This document shows, piece after piece, positions 1 to 9,382 of a DNA stretch of 64,000 nucleotides; the stretch's first letter is position 1, and each line of letters opens with the position of its first letter. A program made the translations under genes and the position numbers. This DNA is from Cellulomonas sp. HZM (lineage in GTDB: Bacteria; Actinomycetota; Actinomycetes; Actinomycetales; Cellulomonadaceae), in contig NZ_JEOE01000003.1 of assembly GCF_000708885.1 (NCBI RefSeq), forward strand, positions 123,378 through 187,377. Reading direction: 5' to 3'. Under the pieces are notes generated by a model. The model had not been told where the DNA came from and searched no databases. It saw only the letters and a program-made list of their open reading frames with translations.

Positions 1-243
1 GGTGACGGGGTTGACGTGGACGCCCGGGTTGTCGGCGGCGAAGGTGGTGACGAGCTCGTCGAACGCCGGCTGCAACGACGCCGCCGCGAAGACCGTGAGG
101 TCGCCGGTGAGCGCGTCGCCGGTGGCCGTGGGCGCCTGCGACGGCCCGGTCGACGCGTCGTCGGACGACGAGCAGGCGGCCAGTGCGAGCACCGCCGCGA
201 GCGCGAGGGCTGCGGACGCGCGCGTCCTGGTCGTTCGGGTCAT
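1..243 (-). CDS. modA: ModA, molybdate ABC transporter substrate-binding lipoprotein (5' part only)
   Basis: The first 81 codons are visible; the rest lies beyond the window edge. The N-terminus is a lipoprotein signal: basic residues, an Ala/Leu-rich core and the lipobox LAAC followed by Ser/Asp. After a low-complexity stretch comes LTVFAAASLQPAFDEL, the opening beta strand and Ser-containing oxyanion loop typical of periplasmic molybdate/tungstate binders. The ATG overlaps the stop of the upstream TOBE gene by four bases (ATGA), so the two are translationally coupled. Membrane-anchored capture of molybdate for a ModBC permease is inferred; modB and modC would lie outside the window. Confidence 0.85.
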   Translation of the reverse strand, partial: MTRTTRTRASAALALAAVLALAACSSSDDASTGPSQAPTATGDALTGDLTVFAAASLQPAFDELVTTFAADNPGVHVNPVT

Positions 244-647
244 CGGGATCCTCCTGTTGTCTCGACGACGACGGTCGTCGCCTTCACCACGGCCACGGCA
301 CGCGACCCCACCTCCAGGCCCAGCTCGCGCACGGCCTCGCTCGACATGAGCGAGACCACGCGGAACGGGCCGCACTGCAGCTCGACCTGCGCCATCACCG
401 TGTCGGTCGTGATGGCGGTGACGAGGCCGACGAACCGGTTGCGGGCGGACGTGCGGCCCGCGTCGGGGTCGTCGGGTGTGCGGGCTCGTTCGACCGCCAG
501 CGCTGCCAGGTCCGGTCCGTCGACGACCGTGCGGCCGCCCTCGTCCGCGGTGCGCGCGGCGAGCGTGCCCGCGTCGATCCAGCGCCGCACGGTGTCGTCG
601 CTCACGCCGAGCAGCGTGGCCGCCTCGTTGATCCGGAAGTGCGTCAC
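240..647 (-). CDS. Excisionase-type HTH plus TOBE/Mop molybdate-binding protein
   Basis: A 135-residue protein. Residues 1-55 are a MerR/excisionase-like helix-turn-helix (NEAATLLGVSDDTVRRWIDAG). Residues 68-132 are a single TOBE/Mop oxyanion-binding domain opening with the typical ARNRFVG strand. This architecture is common at actinobacterial molybdate uptake loci, where it acts as a molybdate sensor-regulator or a small molybdate store. It is the first gene of the unit, coupled to modA by an ATGA overlap. The upstream 182 bp (648-829), shared with the divergent ppk2, probably holds both promoters; I found no clear operator there. The exact role (DNA binding versus storage) is inference. Confidence 0.85.
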   Translation of the reverse strand: MTHFRINEAATLLGVSDDTVRRWIDAGTLAARTADEGGRTVVDGPDLAALAVERARTPDDPDAGRTSARNRFVGLVTAITTDTVMAQVELQCGPFRVVSLMSSEAVRELGLEVGSRAVAVVKATTVVVETTGGSR

Positions 648-829
648 GATCGGGAGCCTAGTACCGCAGATGCGGCGTGAAGGTTTCGCTCACTGCGCTT
701 CTGCGTTTCTGTCCGCGCACGGGGACGGGGTCGACGCCGTGCGATCTCTCGCCCTGCGCGCTGCCGTCCGAGGCGGTCGCCAGCGCCCGCCGGGCACGTC
801 GATGGCTCGCCAGGAGTAGGTTCCCCGTC

Positions 830-1669
830 ATGGCGAAGAAGTCGCGCGGCAAGCACGGCAAGATCCCCAACGACGTCTACGAGGCGGAGCTCTTCCGGCT
901 GCAGACCGAGCTGGTCAAGCTCCAGGAGTGGACCAAGGCCACCGGTGCGCGGATCGTCGTGATCTTCGAAGGTCGGGACGCGGCGGGCAAGGGCGGCACC
1001 ATCAAGCGGCTCACCGAGTACCTGAGCCCCCGCACAGCACGGATCACGGCGCTGCCTGCGCCGACCGAGCGCGAGCGCTCCCAGTGGTACTACCAGCGCT
1101 ACGTCGCGCACCTGCCGGCGGCAGGCGAGATCGTCATCTTCGACCGCTCCTGGTACAACCGCGCCGGGGTCGAGCGCGTCATGGGCTTCTGCACGCCGCA
1201 GGAGTACAGCCAGTTCATGCGGCAGACGCCGATCTTCGAGCAGATGCTCGTCGAGGACGGCATCCTGCTGCGCAAGTACTGGTTCTCGGTGTCGGACTCC
1301 GAACAGCTCAAGCGGTTCCGCTCGCGCCTCAGGGACCCGCTGCGGCAGTGGAAGCTGTCATCGATGGACCTCGAGTCGATCTCGCGCTGGGAGGACTACT
1401 CACGCGCCAAGGACGAGATGCTGGTGCACACGGACGTGCCCGCCGCGCCCTGGTACCTCGTCGAGTCCGACGTCAAGAAGCACGCCCGCCTGAACATGCT
1501 CGCGCACCTGCTCTCGACGATCCCGTACGAGGACGTGCCGCACGAGAAGATCGAGCTGCCCGAACGTCCGGCCGCGTCGAGCGGGTACGAGCGGCCGCCA
1601 CGCGAGCTGTCGACCTGGGTCCCGGACCACGTCGCCGCCCTGCGGGGCGACCCGGAGAAGGACCTGTAG
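830..1669 (+). CDS. ppk2: Polyphosphate kinase 2 (PPK2), single-domain
   Basis: A 279-residue protein. It transfers phosphate reversibly between polyphosphate and nucleoside diphosphates in the cytoplasm. Visible motifs are the Walker A FEGRDAAGKGGTIK (about residues 44-57), the ALPAPTERER segment, and Walker B with its lid region, FDRSWYNRAGVERVMGF (about 104-120). These sequences and the one-domain length fit PPK2 class I, which prefers ADP/GDP. The frame is open further upstream to 677, but the ATG at 830 begins MAKKSRGKHGKI, as expected for the family, so I chose it. The downstream nhaA starts 42 bp later on the same strand; a functional link is not obvious. Confidence 0.93.
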   Translation: MAKKSRGKHGKIPNDVYEAELFRLQTELVKLQEWTKATGARIVVIFEGRDAAGKGGTIKRLTEYLSPRTARITALPAPTERERSQWYYQRYVAHLPAAGEIVIFDRSWYNRAGVERVMGFCTPQEYSQFMRQTPIFEQMLVEDGILLRKYWFSVSDSEQLKRFRSRLRDPLRQWKLSSMDLESISRWEDYSRAKDEMLVHTDVPAAPWYLVESDVKKHARLNMLAHLLSTIPYEDVPHEKIELPERPAASSGYERPPRELSTWVPDHVAALRGDPEKDL

Positions 1670-1711
1670 CGCACGTTGCACGCCGGGGCGCCACCTGCGA
1701 CGTTGGACCAC

Positions 1712-3076
1712 ATGGCGATGCCCGGACCCCCGCTGCGCGTGCGGGTGCCCGTCGTGTCCCCCTCGGTGCGCGACTTCCTCGCGACCGAGGCCGGCTCGGC
1801 CGTCGTGCTGCTCGCCGCCACCGTCGTCGCGCTCGTGTGGGCGAACTCGCCGTGGTCGGACGCCTACGCGACGTTCTGGTCGACCGACGCGGGTGCGCAC
1901 GTGGGCCGCTGGGCGCTCGAGCTCGACCTGCGGGACTGGGTCAACGACGCCGCGATGGCCGTGTTCTTCGCGGTCGTCGGCCTCGAGATCGCACGCGAGG
2001 TCAGCCACGGGGAGCTCCGCGAGCGCCGCACCGTCGCCGTGCCCGCGCTCGGCGCCCTCGGCGGCCTCCTCGTCCCGGTGCTCATCTACCTCGCGTTCAC
2101 GCTCGGAACCGGCGACGAGCACGGGTGGGGCACCGTGATGTCGACCGACACCGCGTTCCTCGTCGGGATCCTCGCGCTGTTCGGGCCCGCATGCCCGGAC
2201 CGCCTGCGGCTGTTCCTGCTCACGCTCGCGATCGTCGACGACATCGGCGCGATCACCGTCATGGCGGTCGTCTACTCGGACCACGTCTCCGCACCCGCGC
2301 TCGCCGTCGCGGCGGCACTCGTGCTCGCGATGCTCGTGCTGCGCTGGCTGCGCGTGTGGCAGGTGACGCCGTACGTCGTGTGCGGCGTCCTGCTGTGGCT
2401 GGCCGTGCACGCCTCGGGCGTGCACGCGACGCTCGCCGGCGTCCTCGTCGGGCTGCTCGTGCCCGCGAGCCTGCCGCGGCGCGAGCACGTCGAGGCCGTA
2501 CCCGGGTACGCGGGCGACCTCGTGGACGACACGACCGCCGAGCGCGAGCACCTCGCCGAGCTCGCCGCGCGCGCCGCCGTCCCGACCGGCGACCGGCTCC
2601 AGCGCATGCTGCACCCGTGGAGCGCGTACGTCGTCGTGCCGCTGTTCGGTCTCGCGAACGCCGGGGTCGGGCTCTCGGGCGACGCGCTCACGGATGCCTT
2701 CGGCTCCCGCCTCACGATCGGCGTCGCGGTCGCGCTCGTCGTGGGCAACGCGGTGGGCATCACGGGGGCCGCGACGCTCGCGATCCGGCTCGGCCTCGGA
2801 GACCTGCCCGGCCGGGTGCGCTACGGCCACCTGCTCGGCGGGGCGGTGCTCGCCGGCATCGGGTTCACGATCTCGCTCTTCGTCGCGCAGCTGGCGTTCG
2901 ACGACCCGGAACAGCTCGGCCGCGCGAAGATCGGCATCCTCACGGGCTCGCTCGTCGCCGCCGTGCTCGGGTCCGTGCTGCTGCGCTGGCTCGGCGACCG
3001 CCTGCCGCTGTGCTCGCCGGCGAGCGACGGCCCCCCGCCGGGCCTGCCGCCCCTCCCGTGGAGGGCGCCCGCGTAG
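1712..3076 (+). CDS. nhaA: NhaA-type Na+/H+ antiporter
   Basis: A 454-residue integral membrane protein exchanging Na+ (or Li+) for protons. It opens with the family's cytoplasmic helix and first membrane segment (FLATEAGSAVVLLAATVVALVWANSP in the family position, about residues 18-45), carries VNDAAMAVFFAVVGLEI, and has the essential paired aspartates in TLAIVDDIGAI (about residue 175). About 11-12 hydrophobic segments are visible. The C-terminal tail is Pro-rich. The ATG at 1712 is preferred over the open frame from 1676; 1718 is also possible. A small GC stem (GGTCCG/CGGACC) lies just after the stop. Confidence 0.95.
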   Translation: MAMPGPPLRVRVPVVSPSVRDFLATEAGSAVVLLAATVVALVWANSPWSDAYATFWSTDAGAHVGRWALELDLRDWVNDAAMAVFFAVVGLEIAREVSHGELRERRTVAVPALGALGGLLVPVLIYLAFTLGTGDEHGWGTVMSTDTAFLVGILALFGPACPDRLRLFLLTLAIVDDIGAITVMAVVYSDHVSAPALAVAAALVLAMLVLRWLRVWQVTPYVVCGVLLWLAVHASGVHATLAGVLVGLLVPASLPRREHVEAVPGYAGDLVDDTTAEREHLAELAARAAVPTGDRLQRMLHPWSAYVVVPLFGLANAGVGLSGDALTDAFGSRLTIGVAVALVVGNAVGITGAATLAIRLGLGDLPGRVRYGHLLGGAVLAGIGFTISLFVAQLAFDDPEQLGRAKIGILTGSLVAAVLGSVLLRWLGDRLPLCSPASDGPPPGLPPLPWRAPA

Positions 3077-3107
3077 CCGGGTCCGCGCACGGACCGACGG
3101 CCGGCAC

Positions 3108-3926
3108 TCACCGGATCATCGGGTCGTCGTCTCCGTAGCCGACGACCCGCAGCCTCCTCGCGTCGCGGGACCGGATGACCTCCGCCGCCACGGTGAGCGA
3201 CTCGACCGTGTCCGACCCGACGCGCACGAAGCGACCCGCGAGCGCGTCGAGCCGCCCCTCGCCGATCGCGACGACCATCGCGGCGACGTCCTCGACCGCG
3301 GTCCACGTCTCGCGGGCCGCGTGCATGGGCATGGCTCCCGTCATGTCCGTGGCGACGACACCCGGGGCGACGTCGATCGCCACGAGTCCCCGAGCGCCGT
3401 ACTGCGCGTCGAGCGCGGTCGTCAGCCGTGCGAGAGCGCCCTTGCTGATGCCGTAGCCCGTGTACGTGGCCGACGCGGAGTACCCCGCACCCGAGTTGAT
3501 CTGCACGATGCGGCCTCCCCCGTGCGCGAGCATCCCGGGGAGCACCGCACGGGACACGAGCAGCGGGCCGCGCACGTTCGTCTCGATCACGCGCCACACG
3601 TCCTCGACGTCTTCGGCGACGAGGTCCGTCTCGGCGTGCTCGATCACCCCCGCGTTGTTGACGACGAGCCCGAGCCCCCCGAGCTCGTCCTGCGCGCGCG
3701 AGACCGCATCGGCCACGGCCGCGGCGTCCACGAGGTCCGCCGGCACGACCACGACCCGCCCGCCGCTGCCGCGCACGACGTCGGCGACCTCCTCGAGGTG
3801 CCGGCGAGTGCGGCCGACGAGCGCCACTCCGAACCCCGCCTCGGCGAGCCCGAGCGCGATCCCCCGGCCGATGCCGCGCCCGGCGCCCGTGACGAGCGCG
3901 GTGCGTGGGACGTCGCGCGGCGTCAT
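3108..3926 (-). CDS. Short-chain dehydrogenase/reductase
   Basis: A 272-residue cytosolic NAD(P)-dependent oxidoreductase with a Rossmann fold. The cofactor loop is TGAGRGIGRG near the N-terminus, followed by VNNAGV. The catalytic Ser lies in INSGAGYSAS and the Tyr/Lys pair in YGISK. The length is normal for classical SDRs. The substrate cannot be told from sequence. Its ATG overlaps the stop of the upstream DsbA-like gene by four bases, so it is the last gene of the ogt-dsbA-SDR operon. It is convergent with nhaA, about 31 bp away. Confidence 0.9.
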   Translation of the reverse strand: MTPRDVPRTALVTGAGRGIGRGIALGLAEAGFGVALVGRTRRHLEEVADVVRGSGGRVVVVPADLVDAAAVADAVSRAQDELGGLGLVVNNAGVIEHAETDLVAEDVEDVWRVIETNVRGPLLVSRAVLPGMLAHGGGRIVQINSGAGYSASATYTGYGISKGALARLTTALDAQYGARGLVAIDVAPGVVATDMTGAMPMHAARETWTAVEDVAAMVVAIGEGRLDALAGRFVRVGSDTVESLTVAAEVIRSRDARRLRVVGYGDDDPMIR

Positions 3927-4510
3927 CGCGTCCCGTCCCCGGCGCTGCGAGCCGCGAGCGCCGCGTCGACCGCAGCCCGGAGCCGCACCGCGTCCGGCGG
4001 CCCGGAGAACCGCTCCCCGTCGACGAAGAGCGTCGGCGTCCCGTGCACGCCCGCCGCGACACCGGCGAGGTAGTCCGCCTCGACGGCCGGGGCGAACCGC
4101 TGCGCCGCGTCACCGGCGGCCGACGCGGGATCGACGCCCAGCTCGCGCGCGTACGCGCGCAGGTCCGGCTCCGTGAGGCGGTCCTGATGGGCGAGCAGCA
4201 CGTCGTGCATCTGCCAGAACGACCCGCGCTCGGCCGCGGCCTCCGAGGCGAGGGCCGCCACGAGCGCGTGCGGGTGCACCTCGAACAGCGGGAAGTGCCG
4301 CCACACGAGCCGCACGCGACCGTCCGAGGTGTCGACGAGCTCACGCAGCACGGGTGCCGCCGCGCGGCAGTGCGGGCACTCCAGGTCACCGTGCTCGACG
4401 ATCGTGACCGGCGCGGACGGTTCGCCGTACACGTGACGGTCGGGACGCACGTCGACGGCGCCGCCCTGCGCTTCGTCGCTGCGCGTCGGCCCGCTCGTCG
4501 GCCCGCTCAT
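3923..4510 (-). CDS. DsbA-family thioredoxin-fold protein, cytosolic form
   Basis: A 195-residue thioredoxin-fold protein. The active site is CPHC in GDLECPHCRAAAPVL (about residues 43-57), with the cis-proline loop GTPTLFVDG near the C-terminus and an inserted helical domain between. There is no signal peptide, so it is probably a cytosolic oxidoreductase or transferase of the DsbA/FrnE type rather than a periplasmic oxidase. The start ATG at 4510 overlaps the ogt stop (ATGA); longer frames upstream lie inside ogt. It is the middle gene of a three-gene operon. Substrate unknown. Confidence 0.88.
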   Translation of the reverse strand: MSGPTSGPTRSDEAQGGAVDVRPDRHVYGEPSAPVTIVEHGDLECPHCRAAAPVLRELVDTSDGRVRLVWRHFPLFEVHPHALVAALASEAAAERGSFWQMHDVLLAHQDRLTEPDLRAYARELGVDPASAAGDAAQRFAPAVEADYLAGVAAGVHGTPTLFVDGERFSGPPDAVRLRAAVDAALAARSAGDGTR

Positions 4511-5106
4511 CGAGCTGCCTCGTCGAGCGCGTCGCCGGAGGGCGCCGCACCAGGCAGCGTCCCGAGCAGCGTCCCGAAGAGCGCCCCGCCCTGCTCGTGG
4601 TCGAGCAGCCACCGCTTGTTCTCGAGCCCGCCTGCGTATCCGGTGAGGCTCCCGTCGGCGCCGATCACCCGGTGACAGGGGACGACCACCGCGATCGGGT
4701 TGCTCCCGTTGGCGGCACCGACCGCACGCGACGACGTGCGGGGGTCGAGGCCGGCGTCCAGAGCGACCTCGCCGTACGTGCGGGTCTGCCCGTACGGGAT
4801 CCGTGCGAGCGCCGCCCACACCCTCTGCTGGAACGCGGTGCCGCCGGGGTCGAGCACCAGGTCGAACTCGGTGCGCTCTCCGGCGAAATACTCACCGAGC
4901 TGGTCGGCGGCGGACCGCAGGGAGCGGTCGTCGCGCGGGATCCCCGCGGCGGCCTGACCCGGCGTGCCGGGGGCCGGACGCGTCGTCGGCAGGTGCAGCG
5001 CGGTGAGGACGTCGCCGTAGCCGATCAGCGTGACCGGCCCGACGGGCGAGCCCACGACGGTGTGCACGAGCTCACGCGAGGCCGGACCTGTCCGCAGGGG
5101 CGTCAT
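4507..5106 (-). CDS. ogt: Methylated-DNA--protein-cysteine methyltransferase
   Basis: A 199-residue suicide repair enzyme that moves O6-alkyl groups from guanine to its own cysteine. The active-site motif PCHRVIGADGSLTGYAGG is intact in the C-terminal half, preceded by the winged-helix motif VWAALARIPYGQTRTYGEVA and the arginine-finger region RAVGAANGSNPIAVV. It heads an operon with the DsbA-like and SDR genes. It is divergent from the alkA-like glycosylase, with 77 bp between the starts, so two alkylation-repair genes may share a control region. Confidence 0.95.
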   Translation of the reverse strand: MTPLRTGPASRELVHTVVGSPVGPVTLIGYGDVLTALHLPTTRPAPGTPGQAAAGIPRDDRSLRSAADQLGEYFAGERTEFDLVLDPGGTAFQQRVWAALARIPYGQTRTYGEVALDAGLDPRTSSRAVGAANGSNPIAVVVPCHRVIGADGSLTGYAGGLENKRWLLDHEQGGALFGTLLGTLPGAAPSGDALDEAAR

Positions 5107-5183
5107 GGCGCCAGCGTAGGCGTCGGCACCGACACGGGGCTGTCGTCGCGCCGGGCGTCGGTGCTCCGTGGTCCACTCGTCAC

Positions 5184-6125
5184 GTGCACGTCCCGTTGGA
5201 GCCCACGCCCGCGATCCGATCGCTCGTCGCGCACGCCGTGCCCGGTGTCGAGGAGGTCACGGTGACGGAGACCGACGCGGCAGGGTCCCCGCTCGCCGCG
5301 ACCGCCCGGCGCCTCGTGGCGGCCACCCCGGCACCGCACGACGCACGCGACGTGAGCACGACGGACGCACCGGTGCTCGTCGAGGTGGAGATCGCACGCG
5401 ACCGCGTCGTCGTGCTGCCCGAGACCAGCAGCTCGACCGGCAGCTCGACCGGCAGCGCACCCGGTGTCCCGCGGGGACGGCAGGACCGCGTGCTCGACGA
5501 CGTGGTCCGCCGCTGGTTCGGCCTCGACGACGACCTCGACGCCGTCGTCGCCCACCTGCGGCGCGACCCGCTCCTCGCGCCGCTCGTCGCACGCCGGCCG
5601 CACCTGCGGGTCCTCGGCCACCCGGACGGCTTCGAGGCCGCGGTGCAGACCGTGCTCGGGCAGCAGGTCTCGCTCGCGGCGGCGCGCACCCTCACGGGCC
5701 GCGTGGCGCAGGCCTACGCGAGCGTGCGCGTCGGCGGCCTCGCACTGTTCCCCGACCCGCCGACCCTCGCCGCGGTCGACCCCGCCGAGCTGCGCGACGT
5801 CACGCGCGCGACCAACGCCCGCGCCCGCACGGTGGTCGCGCTCGCCCAGGCGTGCGCCGACGGCCTGGTCCTGGCCCCCGGTGTCGACCGCGGCGACGCA
5901 CGTCGGCGGCTGCTCGCGGTGCCCGGCATCGGCCCCTGGACCGCCGACTACCTCGCTCTGCGCGCACTCGGGGACCGCGACGCCTTCCCGGCGGGCGACC
6001 TCGTGCTGCGCCGCGCTCTCGGTGTCGAGCACGAGCGGGACGTCGCGGCCGCCGCCCCGCTCTGGTCACCGTGGCGCGCGTACGCCGCGCAGCACCTGTG
6101 GACGGCTCGGCTGTTCGACGCGTGA
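5184..6125 (+). CDS. alkA: AlkA-type DNA-3-methyladenine glycosylase
   Basis: A 313-residue base-excision glycosylase for alkylated bases. The HhH-GPD fold shows in LGQQVSLAAARTLTGRVAQAY and the hairpin VPGIGPWTADYLALRALG, where the Asp in WTADY is the expected catalytic residue. An AlkA_N-like beta domain precedes it. It lacks the Ada zinc/HTH domains often fused in actinobacteria, so alkylation sensing must come from elsewhere. It starts with GTG at 5184, opposite ogt, and is followed immediately by a GC hairpin terminator. Confidence 0.92.
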   Translation: MHVPLEPTPAIRSLVAHAVPGVEEVTVTETDAAGSPLAATARRLVAATPAPHDARDVSTTDAPVLVEVEIARDRVVVLPETSSSTGSSTGSAPGVPRGRQDRVLDDVVRRWFGLDDDLDAVVAHLRRDPLLAPLVARRPHLRVLGHPDGFEAAVQTVLGQQVSLAAARTLTGRVAQAYASVRVGGLALFPDPPTLAAVDPAELRDVTRATNARARTVVALAQACADGLVLAPGVDRGDARRRLLAVPGIGPWTADYLALRALGDRDAFPAGDLVLRRALGVEHERDVAAAAPLWSPWRAYAAQHLWTARLFDA

Positions 6126-6155
6126 GGGGTCCGGGACCGGCGGGACCGGGCCCCT
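6125..6155 (+). terminator. GC hairpin after alkA
   Basis: A 10-bp inverted repeat, AGGGGTCCGG paired with CCGGGCCCCT (one T-G wobble), separated by 11 nt. It begins at the last base of the alkA stop codon. There is no U-tract, which is usual in high-GC actinobacteria. Confidence 0.6.
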
Positions 6156-6280
6156 GACGTGCGAGGGAGCCCCGAGGTTGACGCGGTCCCGGTACCGAAG
6201 CGGTGACGGCACGGTCACCGTTGCACGACGATCCACAGGGGCGCCTGCCGCGGCACCACCGCTCCCCCTACGTTCGGCGC

Positions 6281-7381
6281 ATGACCACGATGCGACGCAC
6301 CCCCGGGCGGACCCGCCGCCGTGTCCTGCTGGCAGCGTGCGCGGCCCTGGTCGCCGCCGTCGCGCTCGCGGGCTGCTCGAGCTCCGACGACGCCTCGATG
6401 TCGTCGGCAGGCGACGGCGCCCCGGTCGCGGCGCCGGAGGCCGGCGGTGCGGCCGACGGCGGGACGGGGGCCGACACGGACACGGCCGCAGCGGGTGACG
6501 CCGCCCAGCGGCAGGTCGTGCAGACCGGCAAGGTCAACCTCCAGACGAAGGACGCGCTCGTCGCGACCGAGAAGATCGTGACGCTGGTCGAGCAGTCGGG
6601 CGGGCGGGTCGACGACCGCGCCGAGCAGGCGTCGACCTCCGACCGGTCCGCGAGCGCCGACCTCACGCTGCGCGTCCCCGCGACGAAGGTCAGCTCGACG
6701 ATCGACGCGCTGCGCGGGCTCGGCACGGTGCAGTCCGTCGACCTCAGCGCGACCGACGTCACGGGCGCGGCGCAGGACCTCGACGCGCGGATCGACGCGC
6801 TGCGGATGTCGATCGCGCGCATGGAGAAGCTGCTCGCCGGGGCGACGTCGAACAAGGACCTCATCGCCGCCGAGGACGCGCTGACCGAGCGGCAGGGAGA
6901 CCTGGAGAAGCTCGTCTCGGAGCGCGCTCGGCTCGCGGACCAGGTGTCGCTCTCGACGATCTCGGTCCACGTCTACGGGCCCGACGTCTCGCCGGTCGCC
7001 GACCCCGGGCCGCGCAGCTTCCTCGACGGGCTCGCGGTCGGATGGGACGCGTTCGTCTCGATGGTCAAGGGCCTCATGGTGGTCACCGGGGTGCTGCTGC
7101 CCTGGCTGCTGTTCGGCGGCGCGGTCGTCGCGCTCGCGGTCGCCGCGCAGCGCGCGTACCGCCGTCGTCGGCCGCGCAAGCCGGCGCCCCAGCACCCTGT
7201 CTACTACCCGCACCTGGCACCCGCGGGCGCGACCGCCGGCGGCCCGACCGGCGGCCGGCCGCCCGCGACGAACCCCGGGGCGGCCACAGCACCGACCTCA
7301 GCACCCACCTCAGCACCGACCGACGGGCCGACGAGCGCGCCCGGCGACGGCACCCCGCCTCAGCCGAACGTGAACGAGTAG
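6281..7381 (+). CDS. DUF4349 lipoprotein
   Basis: A 366-residue protein. A basic start, a hydrophobic core and the lipobox ALAGCSS mark it as a lipoprotein. An acidic Ala/Gly/Asp-rich linker follows. The DUF4349 region (about residues 80-240) opens with VNLQTKDALVATEKI and contains a long amphipathic coiled coil. A single transmembrane helix near residue 270 is followed by RRRR and a Pro/Thr/Ala-rich tail with TSAPTSAPT repeats. DUF4349 proteins have no assigned biochemical role; an envelope function is likely. ATG 6281 is chosen because it places the signal peptide correctly. The 3' end overlaps the convergent dipZ by 22 bp. Confidence 0.85.
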   Translation: MTTMRRTPGRTRRRVLLAACAALVAAVALAGCSSSDDASMSSAGDGAPVAAPEAGGAADGGTGADTDTAAAGDAAQRQVVQTGKVNLQTKDALVATEKIVTLVEQSGGRVDDRAEQASTSDRSASADLTLRVPATKVSSTIDALRGLGTVQSVDLSATDVTGAAQDLDARIDALRMSIARMEKLLAGATSNKDLIAAEDALTERQGDLEKLVSERARLADQVSLSTISVHVYGPDVSPVADPGPRSFLDGLAVGWDAFVSMVKGLMVVTGVLLPWLLFGGAVVALAVAAQRAYRRRRPRKPAPQHPVYYPHLAPAGATAGGPTGGRPPATNPGAATAPTSAPTSAPTDGPTSAPGDGTPPQPNVNE

Positions 7382-9270
7382 GCCTGCACCCCGGCACCGG
7401 CCGACAGCTCGACCGTGCCGCCCACGGTGGACCCGCCCGCGACCGCCCCCGCGTCGACCAGCGGGTACGCCCGCGGCGCACCGTGCACGTCGACGGTCCG
7501 GCGCCGCACCTCGGAACCTGCGGCGTCGCGCACGACGACCTCGACCCGTCCGCTGCCCCCGAGCACCGCCTGCACGACCGACGCGTGGTACCGCAGGCGC
7601 AACCGTGCGTCGTCGCCGGCCGTGGCGCCCTGGAAGTCGGTGGTCCAGGTGCCGGCGAACGCGACGGTGTCGGCTGCCTGGTCGGTGGGGAGCGTCGCGG
7701 TGAACGTGCCCTCGCGGTACTCGCCGGCCACGTTCCGGTGCTTGCCGACCGAGAGGAACGTCTCGGGCGTCGTGGCCTCGCGCGGCGTGCCGTCGTCGAC
7801 CTGCGTGCGCGCGGGTAGACGCACCGACGGGTCGGCGCGGACGAGGAGCTCGCGGATCAACGTCTCGGTCTGCGCGTACCCGCCCTCGCCCTGAGCGACC
7901 TGGCGCACGTCCCCGGCGGCGTCGACGAGGTAGTGCGCGGGCCAGTACCGGTTCCGGTAGGCGGTCCACGTCGCGTACGAGTTGTCCTGCGCGACCGGGT
8001 AGGTGATGCCCAGGCGGCGGACGCCGTCCTCGACGTTGCGCGTCTCCCTCTCGAACGCGTACTCGGGCGTGTGCACGCCGATGACCACCAGCCCGTCGTC
8101 GGCGTAGGCCTTCTGCCAGGCCTCGACGTGCGGCACGGAGCGCTGGCAGTTGATGCAGCTGTACGCCCAGAAGTCGACGAGCACCACCTTGCCGCGGAGC
8201 GAGGCGAGGTCCACGGCGCTGCCGCCGGGGGTGTTCAGCCAGTGGTCGATGCCGCGCAGGGCCGGAGCCGGGCCGCAGTCCTGCAGCGTCGCGGAGGCGT
8301 TGGTGCACCGCGACAGCCCCTCGTTCTCGGACGTCGTGAGCCCGCCGAGGTCGAGCCGGCGCTGCACGGCGTCGTCGGCCGCGATCTTCGACTGCAGCGC
8401 ATCGGTGTACCCGGGCAGCGCGCGCTGCACGGCGTCCGTGAGGTTGAGCGCGAGGGCGAGGGCGAGCGCGATCATCAGCGCTCCCCCGACCTTGCGGACC
8501 GCACCCTGGTGCGCGCGGAACGCCGCGACGCGTTCGGCCACCCTGCGCCCCGCGAGCGCGAGCACCAGGAGCGGGATCGCCGCCCCGAGCGCGAACGCCA
8601 CGGTGAGCACCACGGTGCCGACGCCCACGGACCCGGTCGCCCCGGCGACCGTGATCGCGGCGAGCACCGGTCCGGCGCACGGGACGTAGACGGCGCCGAG
8701 CCCGAGCCCGAGCACGAACCCGCCGCGACCGGCACCGGGAGCCCGCCGCGGTGCGAGACGTCGGAACGGTCGCTCGATCAGCGCCTCGAACCGCGGCACG
8801 AGCAAGCCGGTGCCGAGCACCACGAGGACGACGATCCCCGCCCAGCGCAGCAGGTCCTGCGGCAGCCCCAGCGTCGACAGCACGAGGCTCCCGACGAGCG
8901 TGACCACCGTGAAGCTCGTGACGAGGCCGGCGATCACGAGGTACGGGCGCGCCGAACCGCGGCGTGGTCCGGGTCGGCCTCCCAGCTCGTCTCCCGCGCC
9001 GGCACCCGGACCGCTCGGCGCGGGTGGGGCGAGGGTCGCGGCGCCGCCACCGTGGTCCGTCCCGCGCGCCAGGAACGCGGGCTGCGCCATCGCACCCACC
9101 CGCGCGGCGGCGCCCGAGCCCGAGCCAGGTGTGCGTGCGACGCGCGTGGGGCGCGCGTTCTCGACACCCCCGGCGAAGAACACCACGGGCAGCACGGGCA
9201 GGATGCACGGCGAGATGCCCGTCACGAGTCCGCCGACGAGGCCGATGAGCAGGAGCGGCACGAGGTCCAT
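7360..9270 (-). CDS. dipZ: DipZ: CcdA-type membrane protein fused to a thioredoxin domain
   Basis: A 636-residue protein moving reducing power across the membrane. The CcdA part carries one cysteine in [13 protein letters not shown] near the N-terminus and a second in [12 protein letters not shown]. After the last helix comes an extracytoplasmic thioredoxin/TlpA-like domain with the active site CINC (about residues 368-375 in [12 protein letters not shown]). The C-terminus (about 500-636) is a beta-rich domain like that of mycobacterial DipZ. A hydrophilic Gly/Pro/Ala insert sits early in the membrane domain. The ATG at 9270 is about 7 nt downstream of a SigK-type -10 element, so the mRNA may be leaderless. 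The neighbouring fasciclin lipoprotein and sigK-rskA mirror the mycobacterial mpt83-dipZ-mpt70/SigK group. Confidence 0.93.
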   Translation of the reverse strand: MDLVPLLLIGLVGGLVTGISPCILPVLPVVFFAGGVENARPTRVARTPGSGSGAAARVGAMAQPAFLARGTDHGGGAATLAPPAPSGPGAGAGDELGGRPGPRRGSARPYLVIAGLVTSFTVVTLVGSLVLSTLGLPQDLLRWAGIVVLVVLGTGLLVPRFEALIERPFRRLAPRRAPGAGRGGFVLGLGLGAVYVPCAGPVLAAITVAGATGSVGVGTVVLTVAFALGAAIPLLVLALAGRRVAERVAAFRAHQGAVRKVGGALMIALALALALNLTDAVQRALPGYTDALQSKIAADDAVQRRLDLGGLTTSENEGLSRCTNASATLQDCGPAPALRGIDHWLNTPGGSAVDLASLRGKVVLVDFWAYSCINCQRSVPHVEAWQKAYADDGLVVIGVHTPEYAFERETRNVEDGVRRLGITYPVAQDNSYATWTAYRNRYWPAHYLVDAAGDVRQVAQGEGGYAQTETLIRELLVRADPSVRLPARTQVDDGTPREATTPETFLSVGKHRNVAGEYREGTFTATLPTDQAADTVAFAGTWTTDFQGATAGDDARLRLRYHASVVQAVLGGSGRVEVVVRDAAGSEVRRRTVDVHGAPRAYPLVDAGAVAGGSTVGGTVELSAGAGVQAYSFTFG

Positions 9271-9276
9271 GCCACG

Positions 9277-9304
9277 AGTTCGGTGCGCACGACGGCACGG
9301 ATGG
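9277..9304 (-). promoter_or_regulatory. SigK-type promoter of dipZ
   Basis: Read on the minus strand: CCATCC (9304-9299), 16 nt, CGAACT (9282-9277). This has the same spacing and core as the sigK and fasciclin promoters in this window and fits the mycobacterial SigK consensus as I recall it. The predicted transcription start falls on or next to the dipZ ATG. Confidence 0.7.
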
Positions 9305-9382
9305 GCCGCGCGACGTCGGGACGGCGCTGGAGCGGGAGCAGGGCGGGTGCAGCAGCCGCGTCGAAGAAAAGTCGTCCGGGAC

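Noticed and set aside
5107..5183. Search for an Ada-type operator between ogt and alkA
   Set aside because: The 77-bp gap shows no convincing A-box/B-box or palindrome.
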